A DNA stretch of 5,564 bases. Origin: an uncultured beta proteobacterium. GTDB lineage: Bacteria > Pseudomonadota > Gammaproteobacteria > Burkholderiales > Burkholderiaceae_C. Location of the stretch: assembly GCA_903928325.1 (NCBI GenBank), contig CAIYQF010000406.1:1-5564 (forward strand), given 5' to 3'. Every line of letters begins with the position of its first letter. Within the stretch, counting starts at the first letter, position 1. The translations under genes and the position numbers were made by a program. Shown here piece by piece: positions 1-5,559 of the stretch. The notes under the pieces are model-generated. The model searched no databases, was not told the DNA's origin, and was given only the letters and a program-made list of their open reading frames with translations.

Positions 1-281
1 CGCTCCAACTTGGCGATGCGATCGAGATGACCCAGAACCATAGCGACCGTAAAGATATCCAAGTCAAAGTCCAAGCGCAGTTTGGCAGCCGTGCGCAAAG
101 GCGATACCCACTGCACGCTGAACACGCGCTGCGTCAGATCCCCAGGCGAAGGCAACAGCGCGTTGTAGTCCACCAGTTCGTCCAGCTCTTCCACGGTCAT
201 ACCGCAGCAGGCGGCCAGCTCCCCAAGCGGGATGATGGATGCACCATCGAGATCAAGGCATTCGAGGTTTTCTTCAACCAT
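1..281 (-). CDS. cbpM: CbpM-like chaperone modulator, 3' end cut by window edge
   Basis: The 93 complete codons seen begin MVEENLECLDLDG and run off the left edge. In E. coli, CbpM (about 101 aa) binds the J domain of CbpA and blocks both its co-chaperone and DNA-binding activities, so most of the protein is probably present here. Residues about 15-45 (IIPLGELAACCGMTVEELDE) resemble the MerR-like helical segment of the family. They are followed by an R-x-FS-x-QW-x-x-PLRTAAKLR stretch and a hydrophobic LDIFTVAMVLGHLDRI helix. The start is well supported: AAGGAG at 289-294 on the minus strand lies 7 bases before the ATG. The ATG overlaps the cbpA stop codon by 8 bases (274-281), which points to translational coupling. 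The assignment rests on sequence character plus position directly after cbpA. Function is known for the family and not shown for this protein. Confidence 0.85.
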   Translation of the reverse strand, partial: MVEENLECLDLDGASIIPLGELAACCGMTVEELDELVDYNALLPSPGDLTQRVFSVQWVSPLRTAAKLRLDFDLDIFTVAMVLGHLDRIAKLE

Positions 282-1182
282 GGCTGCTCTCCTTGGGCAA
301 TGTAGCCCGTGGGTTAAAACTCGACGCTTCAGCCAAGGCCTTGAACAACTCTGCTTCACGCGGCGACAGCGTGCCTGGCACATCAATGTGAACGATCGCA
401 TACAAGTCACTGTGACCCGCAGCCAAGCCCCGCCCGCGCAAACGCAGTTTGCGCCCGGCACGGGTACCTGCAGGCACGCTCAGCAACACCGCTTCGTCCA
501 GCGTTGGAACCTGCACCTCGGCACCCAAAGCGGCCTCCCAGGGCGTGAGCAAAAGGTCAAAATAGATGTCGTGGCGGTCGGTCCGAAACACCGCATGGGG
601 GGACAAATGGAGGGTCAAATACATATCGCCGTCCGGTCCGCCGTACAAACCCTTGCCACCTTGGCCGCGCAAACGCAGCTTTTGGTTCTGGCAAATGCCT
701 GGCGGTATGGTGACTTCCAGTGTGCGGTCGCCCGCGGTATCGGCCAGGTTGAGCTGCACCGTACTGCCGCGCCGTGCGTCTTCTAATGCAATGGTGACGC
801 TGCTTTCATAGTCACGCCCCTTGGTGGCCATGGGCTGCTGGCGCTCTGCGGATCGCCCCCGCCCCATGGCAGCCAACAATTCCGATAGATCCATGTCTTC
901 AAACCCAGCGCCTCCTGGCGCGAAATCCTGTTGCCACTCTGGAGAGGGGCGGAATTCTTTGCCAGGGCTGGGGTGTCCGAGTTCGTCATAGGCGGCGCGC
1001 TTGGCTGTGTCCTTTAGTGTGGCGTAAGCCTCGGCGGCCTCTTTGAAACGTGCTTCGGCGTCGGGCGCTTTGGACACATCGGGGTGATAGGTGCGTGCCA
1101 GCTTGCGGTAGGCCTTTTTGATGTCATCCAAATTCGCCGTCCGTGGAACACCCAACGCAGCGTAATAGTCTTTGTACTTCAT
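274..1182 (-). CDS. cbpA: CbpA-type DnaJ co-chaperone / curved-DNA-binding protein
   Basis: This 302-residue protein (from the ATG at 1182) is a class B J-domain protein. The J domain covers residues 3-70, with the HPD catalytic motif at 33-35 that stimulates DnaK ATPase. A short Gly/Phe/Pro-rich linker (about 70-118) follows, then the two beta-sandwich substrate-binding domains (about 120-270; motifs VTIPPGICQNQKLRLRGQG and SVPAGTRAGRKLRLRGRG). The DnaJ zinc-finger CxxCxGxG repeats are absent, which separates it from DnaJ and fits CbpA, a protein that also binds curved DNA in the nucleoid. A TTG start at 1200 is possible. I prefer the ATG because the protein then starts MKYKDYYAALGV, as is normal for the family, and because ATGA overlaps the stop of the upstream fnr gene. 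No strong ribosome site precedes the ATG, so coupling to fnr translation is likely. The downstream partner is cbpM. Confidence 0.93.
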   Translation of the reverse strand: MKYKDYYAALGVPRTANLDDIKKAYRKLARTYHPDVSKAPDAEARFKEAAEAYATLKDTAKRAAYDELGHPSPGKEFRPSPEWQQDFAPGGAGFEDMDLSELLAAMGRGRSAERQQPMATKGRDYESSVTIALEDARRGSTVQLNLADTAGDRTLEVTIPPGICQNQKLRLRGQGGKGLYGGPDGDMYLTLHLSPHAVFRTDRHDIYFDLLLTPWEAALGAEVQVPTLDEAVLLSVPAGTRAGRKLRLRGRGLAAGHSDLYAIVHIDVPGTLSPREAELFKALAEASSFNPRATLPKESSHG

Positions 1183-2018
1183 GGTAGCTTTGCCATGCAA
1201 TCCAGCGAATCGCTTCGGCCCCGCCGCTTGGGTTGGTGCACCACTGCACGCAGCAAGTCGCTGCGCAAGATGGCGATATTGCGCTTGTCCACGTCCACCA
1301 GCCCCCGCTTGGCAAATTTGGAAAACACGCGGCTCACCGTTTCCAGCTTGAGCCCAAGATAACTTCCGATCTCTTCGCGCGTCATGCGCAGAACCAATTG
1401 GGACTGAGAAAACCCTCGCGCATGCATGCGGTCCACCAGATTGAGTAGAAATGACGCAAGTCGCGCTTCAGAGCGCATGCTGCCCAATAGCAGCATGGTG
1501 TCGTTCTCGCGCACGATTTCACGGCTCATGATTCTGTGCACATGGCGCTGCAGAGGTGCAATCGTGCGCGACAGGTCCTGTATGCGGTTAAACGGCATCA
1601 GGCAGACTTCAGAATCTTCTAGCGCGACGGCATTGCATGTGTGGTGTTCACTGGCAATGCCGTCAAGCCCGAGTACATCGCCTGCCATTTGAAAGCCAGT
1701 GACCTGCTCACTCCCGTCTTCAGAGGCAATGTACGACTTGAAAAATCCGGAGCGAATAGCAAACAACTGCGCAAACCTGTCGCCACTGTGAAACAACAGG
1801 CCCCCTTTTTTTACATGTCGACGTTGGTCCACCACCAAGTCGATTTGATCCATTTCTTCGATCTTTAACCCCGAGGGCAAACACATGTCACGCGAATTGC
1901 AATTCGAACACGTCGACTTGGCAGGATAGCTGTGCAGGGCCAGCACCGTGCTGCGGCGCTCTGCCGGTGCATCGGGGGCTAGCGGGCTTGCAAAGTTCTT
2001 GAAGGCGGGGTCGAACAT
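1179..2018 (-). CDS. fnr: FNR-type oxygen-sensing transcriptional regulator
   Basis: This 279-aa Crp/Fnr-superfamily protein has all the hallmarks of a [4Fe-4S] oxygen sensor. An N-terminal C-x2-C-x5-C motif (Cys37, Cys40, Cys46; CSNCNSRDMC) and a central Cys128 (HHTCNAV) match the four cluster ligands of E. coli FNR (Cys20, 23, 29, 122). A cyclic-nucleotide-like beta barrel spans about 55-145, the dimerisation helix about 150-182, and a winged helix-turn-helix about 200-255. The recognition helix LGLKLETVSRVF carries Glu226, Ser229 and Arg230, the residues that read TTGAT-type half-sites. The protein is expected to dimerise and bind DNA under low oxygen. It is longer than E. coli FNR (250 aa), with extra residues at both ends; the basic tail (about 255-279, KRRGRSD) runs into the cbpA start. 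AGGAA at 2024-2028, 5 bases before the ATG, supports the start. It is first in the fnr-cbpA-cbpM unit. No clear FNR box is visible upstream. Confidence 0.94.
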   Translation of the reverse strand: MFDPAFKNFASPLAPDAPAERRSTVLALHSYPAKSTCSNCNSRDMCLPSGLKIEEMDQIDLVVDQRRHVKKGGLLFHSGDRFAQLFAIRSGFFKSYIASEDGSEQVTGFQMAGDVLGLDGIASEHHTCNAVALEDSEVCLMPFNRIQDLSRTIAPLQRHVHRIMSREIVRENDTMLLLGSMRSEARLASFLLNLVDRMHARGFSQSQLVLRMTREEIGSYLGLKLETVSRVFSKFAKRGLVDVDKRNIAILRSDLLRAVVHQPKRRGRSDSLDCMAKLP

Positions 2019-2361
2019 GGTAGTTCCTGTTGATGAACCGTCATGCCGGTCTCGCTTTGGAAATAGATGAAGATTTCAAACGCAAAACGCTTGCGTGAAG
2101 TCACTATTTTTTTCAGGTCATGCACATAGGGCACCAAGGCTTGAATGCATGGACCTATTCTTCCTAGTAAGACAGCGTTGGTCTGTTCGTCAGCGCACAT
2201 TGAGACCAAACTAGGCGGCGGCACTTCAAAGTGCACAAAATTTCAGCAAATAACGTTTATTATTTGGCCCGCGCCCTTGTATGTTCGTTACCGCACATAC
2301 TATTTACTCTTTACAAAATAGAATTTTCGAAGCTGGCTTACTTGAAGCCCTAAGGAACGAA
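2019..2361. promoter_or_regulatory. Divergent control region between fnr unit and first Crp-like gene
   Basis: This 343-base gap lies between divergent starts and is richer in A+T than its surroundings, especially 2235-2330. It should hold both promoters. Visible structures are: CGCAA-N5-TTGCG at 2081-2095, extendable with a small bulge to TTCA/TGAA at 2075-2099; GTGA-N2-TCAC at 2095-2104; a run of seven T at 2107-2113; and the perfect palindrome-like GCACTT-CA-AAGTGC at 2221-2234. A weak plus-strand promoter-like pair is TTGTAT (2277) and TACTAT (2298) with a short 15-base spacer. I found no convincing TTGAT-N4-ATCAA FNR box or CRP consensus. The minus strand is open for 85 codons here (1979-2236). 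Its codon use lacks the GC-rich third positions of the neighbours and its product is not recognisable, so I do not call it a gene. Confidence 0.5.
2221..2234. promoter_or_regulatory. Perfect 6-bp inverted repeat, possible operator
   Basis: GCACTT-CA-AAGTGC has two perfect 6-base arms around 2 bases. It lies in the divergent region, upstream of both the FNR-type gene and the first Crp-like gene. Dimeric regulators of this superfamily bind inverted repeats, so it is a plausible operator for one of the neighbouring gene products. It does not match the E. coli CRP or FNR consensus. Assignment is by position and symmetry only. Confidence 0.35.
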
Positions 2362-3081
2362 ATGGGTTTTGCGCCGGATATCAAACAAAACCAACTACTT
2401 GCGGCATTGCCCGTTGACTGCTTGCAACGCTGGGCCTCCGATCTGGAGGCAGTTGAAATGCCCCTGGGTATGGTCTTATACGAGTCTGGGGTTACCTTGC
2501 GGCATGTGTACTTCCCAACCACGTCGATCGTTTCCTTGCTCTACGTACTAGAGGATGGGTCATCCACCGAAATTGCTGTGGTGGGAAGCGAGGGGATGGT
2601 GGGAATCTCCCTGTTCATGGGCGGTGGGTCTACGCCCAGTCGCGCTGTGGTGCAAAGTGCGGGCACCGCTTATCGGCTGAGAGCGTCGGAGATGAATCTT
2701 GAATTTGACCGTTCAGGCCCTTCCATGCATTTGCTGCTGCGCTTCACGCAGGCGCTCATCACGCAAATGACGCAAACTGCTGTTTGCAACCGCCACCATT
2801 CGCTTGACCAACAACTTTGCCGCTGGCTTTTGTTGAGCTTAGACCGGATGCAAGGCTCTGAGCTGGTCATGACGCAAGAGTTAATCGCCAATATGCTGGG
2901 TGTAAGGCGAGAAGGCGTAACCGAAGCGGCCTTCAAGCTTCAACGAGCGGGGCTCATCCGGTACGCCAGAGGTCGTATTTCGGTCTTGGATCGGCCCGGC
3001 CTGGAGACGCGCACATGCGAGTGTTACGCCGTGGTTAAGAAAGAATACGATCGGCTGCTCCCCGCTGACATTGCACATTAG
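2362..3081 (+). CDS. Crp/Fnr-superfamily transcriptional regulator (first of a tandem pair)
   Basis: From the chosen ATG the protein has 239 residues. It has an N-terminal cyclic-nucleotide-like barrel (about 10-115; motifs YFPTTSIVSLL, VVGSEGMVGISLFMGG, SRAVVQSAGTAYRL). A dimerisation helix follows (about 120-162, ending NRHHSLDQQLCRWLLLSLDR), then a winged helix-turn-helix (about 169-212; MTQELIANMLGVRREGVTEA). The tail is cysteine-bearing (TCECYAVVKKEYDRLL). It belongs to a branch common in proteobacteria that lacks FNR cysteines and the CRP phosphate-cassette glutamate (GIS where CRP has GEL), so cAMP sensing is unlikely and the ligand is unknown. The open frame extends upstream to an ATG at 2281. 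I prefer 2362 because AAGGA lies 5 bases before it and the family begins near this point; the 27 extra codons are AT-rich and leader-like. A paralogous gene follows at 3192. Confidence 0.88.
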   Translation: MGFAPDIKQNQLLAALPVDCLQRWASDLEAVEMPLGMVLYESGVTLRHVYFPTTSIVSLLYVLEDGSSTEIAVVGSEGMVGISLFMGGGSTPSRAVVQSAGTAYRLRASEMNLEFDRSGPSMHLLLRFTQALITQMTQTAVCNRHHSLDQQLCRWLLLSLDRMQGSELVMTQELIANMLGVRREGVTEAAFKLQRAGLIRYARGRISVLDRPGLETRTCECYAVVKKEYDRLLPADIAH

Positions 3082-3091
3082 TGCTTTAATG

Positions 3092-3118
3092 GTCTGCAAT
3101 GTGGTTTGCACCACAGAC
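3092..3118 (+). terminator. Hairpin between the two Crp-like genes, weak terminator candidate
   Basis: TGTGGT-TTGC-ACCACA (3100-3115) forms a perfect 6-bp stem with a 4-base loop. GTC (3092-3094) can also pair with GAC (3116-3118) across a one-sided bulge. It lies 18 bases past the stop of the first regulator gene. No T tract follows directly (TTTT appears only at 3129), so it is a poor intrinsic terminator. It could be an attenuator, an RNA-stability element or an operator for the second gene. Confidence 0.3.
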
Positions 3119-3191
3119 GAGACTCCGCTTTTGACGCAAGCTAGAGCATGACGAATTGCCACTTGCCGTTCAATAGCCGTGAGGATGCGAG

Positions 3192-3869
3192 ATGTACACC
3201 CCCAATAACCTGCTGATATCTGCGATGCCACGCAGCGCCAGGATGCGTTTCGTGGCCGTCAGTGAACTGGTGCACATGTCGACTGACTTCGTGTTGTGGA
3301 AGCCCGATGAGCAGTCCACGCTCGCCTTTTTTCCGGTGAGCGGGTACATCTCGATCGAGGCGGTCACCAAGGGGGTTCCAGCACTCGAGGTGGGCATGAT
3401 CGGCCGCGAGGGTATGGCGGGGCTGCACCTCTTTCTGGGAGCCACCAGCTCCAGCTTGGGCGCGTGTGTTCGCATGGAGGGCTCTGCCTATGTGTGCAAC
3501 GCCACGGAGCTGCGCCTTCTCATGCTTGAATGTTTGCCCTTTCGTGTATCCATGGGGCACTACATTGCATTGACCTTGGCGCAACTTTCCGCGTCGGTCG
3601 CATGCGGGCGCTTTCACAGCACAAGACAACGTTTAGCGAAATGGTTGCTCATGGCAGCCGATCGCGTAGGGGGGGGCGTACTGCATGCCACACAGAGCAC
3701 CATCGCAAGCCTATTAGGTGTGCGTAGGGTGGGTGTCACGATCGCAGCGACCGAAATGCAGGATGCTGGCTACATTCGCTACGCCCGCGGCGAGATCGAG
3801 GTGCTCAATCGCCACGGATTGGAAGGCTGTGCCTGTTCGTGCTACAGCCGCGAATCCGGTTGGAAGTGA
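3192..3869 (+). CDS. Crp/Fnr-superfamily transcriptional regulator (second of a tandem pair)
   Basis: This 225-aa protein is a diverged paralogue of the gene ending at 3081. The shared landmarks fall in the same order: FFPVSGYISIE, GMIGREGMAGLHLFLG, a dimer-helix end FHSTRQRLAKWLLMAADRV (about 142-159), the HTH STIASLLGVRRVGVTIAATEMQ (169-190), and YIRYARGEIEVLNRHGLE with the tail CACSCY. It lacks the FNR C-x2-C-x5-C motif and the CRP phosphate-binding cassette, so its signal is unknown. Compared with its neighbour the first barrel strands look shorter or diverged, and the C-terminal tail after the CxCY motif is truncated (SRESGWK). GAGGA at 3181-3185, 6 bases before the ATG, supports the start. 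It is separated from the upstream gene by 110 bases and from the PilT-type gene by 92, so it may be co-transcribed with either. Its target is not evident. Confidence 0.88.
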   Translation: MYTPNNLLISAMPRSARMRFVAVSELVHMSTDFVLWKPDEQSTLAFFPVSGYISIEAVTKGVPALEVGMIGREGMAGLHLFLGATSSSLGACVRMEGSAYVCNATELRLLMLECLPFRVSMGHYIALTLAQLSASVACGRFHSTRQRLAKWLLMAADRVGGGVLHATQSTIASLLGVRRVGVTIAATEMQDAGYIRYARGEIEVLNRHGLEGCACSCYSRESGWK

Positions 3870-3885
3870 GCGCCTCGGCGTTCCA

Positions 3886-3918
3886 AGCGGCAACGGCAAC
3901 TGTGCAAGCACTGCCGCT
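3886..3918 (+). repeat. Inverted repeat downstream of second Crp-like gene
   Basis: AGCGGCA (3886-3892) and TGCCGCT (3912-3918) are perfect 7-bp arms separated by 19 bases. The spacer contains a nested GTGC-AA-GCAC (3902-3911), so the whole can fold as a GC-rich bulged hairpin. It lies 16 bases after the regulator stop codon and 43 bases before the pilT start. No T run follows, so it may be a rho-dependent or attenuating structure, or a binding site in the pilT promoter region. Confidence 0.35.
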
Positions 3919-3961
3919 GACGTGCACAACCGACCAACTCTAGCCAACCACAGGTTGAAAT

Positions 3962-4981
3962 ATGCAAACCGTTGATGATCTGCTCACCCAGGTTTCCATG
4001 ACGCCGTATTCGGATGTCCATCTGGTATGTGGCCAGGTTCCCTTGCTCAGGGTCCATGGCGATCTGCAAGCCATTGCATCGGGTGAGAGGGTGACGGCGC
4101 AGGCCTTGGCAGACTTCCGGGAGCGCGTGCTACAAGCAAGCCAGTTGGCCAGCTACGAGCTAGAGGGTGATGCTGATGCAGGTCTTAGCTTAGGCGCCCA
4201 GCGCTTTCGTTTAAATTTTTTCAAAGCCAGCTCCGGCGATGGCTGCGCCTTACGGCGATTGAGTGACCGTATTCCTGGCATGGATGCCCTGAGGCTTCCG
4301 CAGGCCTTGCGTGCGAGCCTGGCTCTGGACAAGGGCTTGGTTTTGGTGACGGGGCCTACCGGCTCTGGCAAGTCCACCACACTGGCCTCATTGTTAGACT
4401 AGGTCAACCGCACCCGTCCGGTGCACATCTTGACCTTAGAAGACCCCATCGAATACCTGCACCCCAGCCAACGTGCCTTGGTGTCGCAGCGCCAAGTTGG
4501 CATCGATACCAGTAGCTTTGCAGAGGGCTTGCGTGCCGCACTGCGAGAGGACCCCAACATCATCCTCGTTGGAGAAATGCGCGATCCAGAAACGATCTCT
4601 CTAGCGCTGACTGCAGCAGAGACAGGCCATCTGGTTTTTGCGACCTTGCACACGCGCGACACCAGCAGTGCCATCAGCAGGATTTTGGATAGCCTGCCGG
4701 TCAACCAGCAGCACCAAGCGCGCAACCAACTTTCGGAGGCCTTGGAAGTGGTGGTGACCCAGCACCTGCACAAGCGCGTCGACCAGCCTGGACGCGTGGC
4801 AAGCTTTGAGGTCTTGGTGTGTAGTGATGCGGTGCGCAACCTCATCCGCCAAGACAAGCTGCACGAGATTGCCAACGTTCTCCAAACCAACAAAAAGTCG
4901 GGTATGCAGACCATGCAGACTGCGCTGCATGCGCTAGAACTTGAGGGTTTGATTGCACCTAGTGAGGTCGCAGTACCCTAA
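3962..4981 (+). pseudogene. pilT: PilT-type pilus retraction ATPase, interrupted by in-frame amber codon
   Basis: The frame encodes 339 positions, close to normal PilT length (about 345). PilT is a cytoplasmic hexameric ATPase that powers type IV pilus retraction and twitching. The N-terminal domain (about 1-115) has SDVHLVCGQVPLLRVHGD, the PilT counterpart of SDLHL...G. The Walker A motif GPTGSGKST is at 131-139. An Asp box (LTLEDPIEY) is at 157-165, Walker B (IILVGEMRD) at 200-208 and a His box (GHLVFATLHT) at 222-231. The C-terminal AVRNLIRQDKLHEI motif is also intact. Codon 147 is TAG (4400-4402), where PilT proteins commonly have Tyr in LDYLN. The reading frame continues unchanged afterwards. 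The first piece (146 aa) has Walker A but no Walker B; the second lacks Walker A, so neither should work alone. AGG at 3952-3954 supports the start. This could be a recent nonsense mutation, a sequencing error or suppressed in the host. Confidence 0.9.
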
Positions 4982-4999
4982 GTGCTCCCGATGAGCGCT
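4981..4999 (+). terminator. Hairpin in the 29-bp gap between convergent pilus genes
   Basis: AGTGCTC (4981-4987) and GAGCGCT (4993-4999) can pair over 7 positions, with one U-G wobble in the plus-strand RNA, around a 5-base loop. It begins at the last base of the pilT stop codon and lies in the short tail-to-tail gap. No T tract follows, so it is at best a weak terminator for the plus-strand transcript. Confidence 0.3.
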
Positions 5000-5010
5000 G
5001 CCTGGTGGGC

Positions 5011-5508
5011 TTAGAGTTGGTTCGGATGCAGCGTGGCCTGCCCCAAATCCCACAAAGGCATAAAGATGCCGAGAAGCAAGGTACCGACCAGCACGCCCAT
5101 CAAAGCCAAGAGAAGCGGCTCAATGGTTTCGCTGAGTCGGCCCACATCGTACTCAACGTCTTCCTGGTACATCAGCGCAATCTGCTCAACCATGCTGTTC
5201 ACGTCCCCGGTGCTCTCACCGACCGCGATCATCTGCAACTCAATGGGGGTAAATATGCCAGCCGTGCGGGCGACACGTCTCAGCGTTTCGCCACGCTCTA
5301 CACCGCGGCGCATCTGGAGTATGCGGTCTTCATAATAGGCGTTGTCCACTACGCGTGACACCAACAGAAAGGCTTGCACAATCGGCACGCCGCTCTTGCC
5401 CGCGATGGCAAAGCTGCGACAAAAGCGTGCCACCGTGGCTTTCATCAAGATCTTCCCCACAATGGGTAGCTTGAGTTTGAACCTGTCCCAGGCGTAGCCC
5501 CCTGGACT
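5011..5508 (-). pseudogene. mshG: MshG/PilC/GspF-type inner-membrane platform protein, C-terminal fragment
   Basis: About 165 residues of the C-terminal half of a T2SF-domain protein are readable. This family forms the polytopic inner-membrane platform on which pilus or type II secretion ATPases act. The frame gives YAWDRFKLKLPIVGKIL just after the break. Next come the second T2SF repeat (ARFCRSFAIAGKSGVPIVQA), the conserved GESTGDVNSM motif, and a final membrane helix (LLLALMGVLVGTLLLGIF) ending in MPLWDLGQA. That ending resembles MshG of MSHA-pilus clusters; PilC or GspF are alternatives. Full-length members have about 400 residues. Upstream, the same frame meets TGA at 5509-5511 and recognisable homology fades. 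A GTG at 5460 could start a shorter 149-aa product, but no good ribosome site is apparent. The gene is convergent with pilT. The missing N-terminal half lies beyond the edge, was displaced or was lost. Confidence 0.8.
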
Positions 5509-5532
5509 TCACCCGCTTTCGTAGACATAAAT

Positions 5533-5559
5533 CAACTTCCAGTTCGAAGTTGCTCGAAC
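5533..5559. repeat. Two interleaved inverted repeats next to the broken mshG end
   Basis: CAACTTC (5533-5539) pairs with GAAGTTG (5546-5552) across 6 bases. GTTCGA (5542-5547) pairs with TCGAAC (5554-5559), also across 6 bases. The two hairpins share bases and cannot form together. They lie just outside the last recognisable mshG codon, as expected for the edge of a small repeat or mobile element. No transposase or target duplication is visible in the window, and the stretch ends at the window edge. Confidence 0.5.

Noticed and set aside
232..786. A 184-codon plus-strand open frame opposite cbpA
   Set aside because: It lies antisense to clear CbpA domains, and the product has low-complexity Gln/Arg/Ala character typical of a shadow frame.
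2029..2045. Possible FNR box near TTGATGAACCGTCA
   Set aside because: Only the left half-site fits. The right half (CGTCA) does not match ATCAA, and the position is within the ribosome-binding leader of fnr.
1979..2236. An 85-codon minus-strand open frame upstream of and overlapping fnr
   Set aside because: There is no recognisable product and no good ribosome site, and third codon positions are not GC-rich as in neighbouring genes. It overlaps the fnr start out of frame. A small leader peptide cannot be fully excluded.
4399..4914. A 171-codon minus-strand open frame opposite the second half of pilT
   Set aside because: It is antisense to a strongly conserved ATPase sequence, and its product is rich in Arg, Trp, Ser and Cys with no family resemblance. 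It is a shadow frame.
4421..4981. Second pilT piece as an independent gene starting at GTG 4421
   Set aside because: The GTG is inside a conserved VHILTLEDP stretch, no ribosome site precedes it, and the product would lack Walker A. It is the remainder of the interrupted pilT.
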